From Hofstenia miamia (Eukaryota > Xenacoelomorpha > Acoela): DNA of 64,000 bases. Shown here one piece after another: positions 60,650-64,000 of this stretch. The stretch's first letter is position 1, and each line of letters starts with the position of its first letter. The stretch spans positions 1,768,710 to 1,832,709 of the forward strand of contig SCFE01000025.1 of assembly GCA_004352715.1 (NCBI GenBank). The letters run 5' to 3'. The position numbers and the translations under genes were made by a program. Under the pieces are notes generated by a model, which was given only the letters and a program-made list of their open reading frames with translations, was not told the origin of the DNA and ran no database searches.

Positions 60650-61726
60650 AAATCATAATAATAATGGAGTAGTGAATTATTGCAAATTAAAAATTAAATG
60701 TATTTAAACAGTTTGATTTGTAATAATTATATTTTAACTAATGTTTAAAGTATTGTATCATTTACATGTATGTGAATTTCTTCTCATTTCTATCTTAATT
60801 TCTTAGTGATTTCGTTATTTTCGGTTTACAAAGGGAAATTCTAAATATTTTACAACTAAATATAATCACGATAGATTCTACAATAAAAATTTCGCACATT
60901 GTAGATAATTGAGTTCGCAAGAAATTGTAATCCAAACAACTATTCAATTAGGTTTGGGTTTTGTTCACCGGAGTTTTAATTCGAGAATTCACACTGATAT
61001 ATTACAACTTCATTTTTTAGGATTTTTAAGACGGGGGCTGACAACCTATTTTTACAAAAAAATTGTAAACTAAAAGTATATTTACAGAAAATGCAATCGT
61101 CTGTTTTTAGCAGCAAATCAATTGATGACATCTTGAACTAAAATGAACTATTTTTCCAATTTTGAGGAAATATTTTAGTAATTAAGTGTTCGCAGCTTGG
61201 CTCCAAAGGAGGAGTGGTCGTCCCACCCCCCCCCCCCCCTTCTAAACGCGACACTGGAATTATGACTGTTTGTTAACGCTATTATTGCCCGCAACATCGT
61301 AGTAGTTTACTGATCTCTCTTTTGAACTTAAATGAGAACTTACATCCTTTTGAAACATCAATTAAATTTGATATATAATAAGGAGGTACAATACTGTAAT
61401 TTGCATATATAGGTTTGCACTAATGATTTTTATGCTTACTGTAATCAATTTTCCAAATTATGTCAAAACCATTTTTGCAAAATTTTATTTTCTGGCTACG
61501 GCTTTGAACGGCATCCTACAATGCTATGTGTATTAGATTCTATTTCGTAAGCAATGACAGACAACTTCAAAATTTCGATATTGATTCAACGCACCTGTTA
61601 ACAATGTTAAACAACAGCGGCTTTCGTTTTAAATTTATATTTTTCATTGATTTTCGGCTTCCTCATGGTGATTTTTCATTTATATATATTGTAATTGATA
61701 AATTTGTTTTTTTGGAGTTCATCGAA

Positions 61727-61760
<34 letters not shown>

Positions 61761-63088
61761 TTTTAAAAAATATCATTCAAGACAATTTAGACTAATGCTA
61801 GTTCCCTGAAGATATGTGGGTGGGCCAATTACCACAACTCCCAAGATATAACTTTTTGTGTGTAGAATGGTTTTGTATTTCGTTTTTAGAAATAAAAAAT
61901 TACGCCGGCTGAAGGACTTTTGTTAAAAGAAATATTGCATCTGTTTGTTGCTAATTTTGCAATGTGCATTTCGAATATTCTAGTATTTTTTCTGTCAACT
62001 TCAGGTCTTTTGCGATAATAATATCAATCGTATAGACGAATATATCATTCTGTTTTCAATAATTTTCGGTTGTTCTAATTATGGGATATGAGGGATTGAA
62101 AGCAATTTTCCTTGTGTATATTGGCTATGTAGCAAAAACCTGCAGGATATTGAAACTGTAGTTGGATCATTTTGGGTTACATTTTGACACATTCAGTTGA
62201 GTCAAGCGCATTAAAAAGCTCAAAAGAAATAGGGTTGGTTTGAGTAAAAATATTTTGACCCGTTTACAGCTATGATTTATTGCATGTTCAAAAATAGACT
62301 GTACAAAATGTTATCTATATAAAGTACTAAACAAACTTTTTTCCAGAAAGCTTTTAGTAAGCATCTACCTTATATGTAATCGCAACTGTTACGTCGTAGA
62401 AACAATGTTCAGCATATGAATTGTCACTGGTTTAACCTTTCAATTGCAGAGATGAACGTTTGGCGAAAAACCAAAATAATTACAATTACTTGTCATACAG
62501 TTTAATAACGGAAATTGAGTTCAAAGATTTCTCTGTAGTCATATTTACTCCTAAATTACTGTCAAACAAACTGTTATCGTTGAATCTTTTGTTATTTGCA
62601 AAGAGCTAGCAATATTTACTTTTGTTTGCTTGTCTGAGTAAGCTTGTTATTAATTTGTTGGCATTTGGCAGAGATGTTAACTTGCCAAACTCAAGTCCCA
62701 CTTATTGCTTGTCAACGATTTTACTATTACTTGGTGCTATTCGATAATAGCAGTGTTATCTGTATTGAGAATGATTCCATATGCGCTGTAGTGTTGTATT
62801 GGTCATAAATATAACGTTTGCCTAAACAATTTGGAGTTACACTATGCAAAAACAGGTAAATTTGAATATCTTGTTATCGTAACGTCATATAAAAGGCAGA
62901 CTTCTATTTAAACGATGCATTCAGCCTGAAGTTTTAGTATTATCGTAGAAGCTTAATAGTTTTCTGCATTGGGAATACAACTTGATTCACTTGCATCATT
63001 TTTTATGGATAAGAAAGCGATATTTTTATTTAATATATTAGATTGATTAAGTTAACCTGTGTCTAATAATACTTTGTGACGTTTTATT
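60646..63088. other. AT-rich non-coding DNA with a 14-C tract
   Basis: No gene is seen. A run of 14 C lies at 61226-61239 beside GGAGGAGTGGTCGTCCCA, an isolated GC-rich spot. The 89-codon frame at 61526-61795 ends in TA-repeat codons and is not credible. Confidence 0.45.
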
Positions 63089-63293
63089 ACCTCCGCCAAA
63101 GAGGTTATGTTTTTGGTAGCGTTGGTTTGTTTGTCTGTTAGCAAATTTACGGAAAAAGTAATGGCTGGATTGACCTCAAATTTTCACCAGAGGTGCGGCT
63201 CCGCCCAATGAGGAATCCATTAAATTTTTGTGCTGATCCGGTGGACACAAGCTGCGTGGCAGAGGTCTGCGCTCTCCGAATGCTTTTCTAGTT
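63089..63293 (+). repeat. Short GC-rich dispersed repeat (CCTCCGCC type)
   Basis: Starts ACCTCCGCCAAAGAGGTTAT, which can form a small hairpin (ACCTC/GAGGT), and ends GCAGAGGTCTGCGCTCTCCG then AATGCTTTTCTAGTT. I recognise these two end blocks as those of a short repeat found in many marine and other invertebrate genomes, but I do not recall its formal name. The middle is shortened relative to longer copies as I remember them. Only this copy was noticed in the window. Confidence 0.55.
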
Positions 63294-63529
63294 AAACGAT
63301 ATTTTTGAAAATGAATCTTGTAATGTGAGGTGATTTGTTCTTATTTGTAGATTTGCAAGCATTTTTTTAAGTTGATGGGCTACTGTTGGTTCCCAATCTT
63401 ACACAAGTAACCATTGTAAACCAGTACTTTGTGCTTAATGCTATCATCAGTGCTGGTAATGCATTTAGAAGCAAAATAATCCACGATATACTTAGCTCAG
63501 TACTTCCCTTAAAAAGTGCCTGAAATTTT

Positions 63530-63900
63530 AACCTTAAACAGCCCGGCGTCTATTTTAAAGGACAAACCGTTGTTCCACATCTACGAAGAATTTTCTCTAA
63601 GTCTACTAGCAACTGAAAATCTTGGGGGATGGGTAGGTCTATTGAGGAACATACTTTAATGCAATTTTGAAAATTTCTACTAAAGCGTATTGCTGTGGCT
63701 GAAGTTGTTGAAAAGATTAACCAATTTTTTTTGAAAATTTCGTATTTTTTAAAAAACATTTAAATTCTCTCCATGCCTCTATCACGGCGTGCTTTCAGAT
63801 TAAGCATAATTTTAATAGTTGTGAGCTATAAGCGTTTAAAAAATTTATAGGATCAAGAAAATTTTAGAAAATTTCCAGGATGTTGTTGAATGTTTAATCG
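63530..63900 (+). repeat. Dispersed repeat family A, copy 6
   Basis: Contains AACCTTAAACAGCCCGGCGT, AAAGGACAAACCGTTGTTCC, AATTTTCTCTAAGTCTACTA, GGTCTATTGAGGAACATAC, AAATTTCTACTAAAGCGTAT, TTGCTGTGGCTGAAGTTG and GAGCTATAAGCGTTTAAAAA in the family order. With copy 5 it gives the best view of the 5' half. Confidence 0.7.
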
Positions 63901-64000
63901 TATGAATCTTGGTTTTGGTTGGGCTATATTTTTTAAGATTGATATTGACTTAAATTGTATTATGAGGTTATTTCCTACTTTTAGATATATTAGGACCGCG

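Noticed and set aside
1-64000. CRISPR arrays, rRNA or prokaryotic operons
   Set aside because: No regularly spaced identical repeats, no rRNA-like conserved blocks and no operon-like coding density were seen.

Overview
The window is strongly AT-rich, repeat-dense DNA with many (TA)n microsatellites, N gaps, no operons and no convincing intact host gene. Together with DNA transposon and LINE relics typical of animal genomes, this points to an intergenic or intronic part of a large invertebrate genome assembly. I cannot name the species. Almost all coding signal belongs to broken transposable elements.

Layout. 1-9149: non-coding DNA, a 21-bp minisatellite (3325-3490), a hAT transposase tail (3835-4053) between two TTAACCGGTTAA palindromes, and a dispersed repeat (family A). 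9150-9954: a short element with CACTA-type ends. 9955-26562: mostly featureless, with a 29-bp GC-rich minisatellite beside a 478-N gap, more family A copies, and a TA-flanked MITE filled with CGTCTTCTA motifs (21034-21399). 26569-31596: the most interesting object, a ~5-kb element with long terminal inverted repeats that begin AG, flanked by a 6-bp direct repeat GATATG. This is the signature of a non-autonomous Polinton/Maverick. It carries a nested piggyBac-like MITE and a possible capsid-protein fragment. 33400-41075: a LINE graveyard. An internally deleted R2/R4-like LINE on the + strand faces an APE-type (CR1/Jockey group) LINE on the - strand, tail to tail across a shared (AAT)n tract. 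41076-53900: mostly featureless, with a 1000-N gap. 53914-55696: a frameshifted TNP2-like (EnSpm/CACTA) transposase. 56178-57010: a hAT element with an 8-bp target duplication GTAATGAT and a reversed transposase tail inside. 58763-60123: a Tc1-like element whose transposase is broken by a 79-bp duplication over a catalytic aspartate. 60124-64000: microsatellites, a short GC-rich dispersed repeat, and a further family A copy.

Assembly warning. Several single-N positions (25062, 25241, 28310, 34643, 36109, 37797) and the 16-N gap at 2789-2804 are flanked by segments that repeat each other at exactly equal length. These look like overlapping contigs that were never merged, plus two misplaced contigs. 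The apparent three copies of the LINE 3' part are therefore probably one or two real copies, and the true locus is several kb shorter than drawn.
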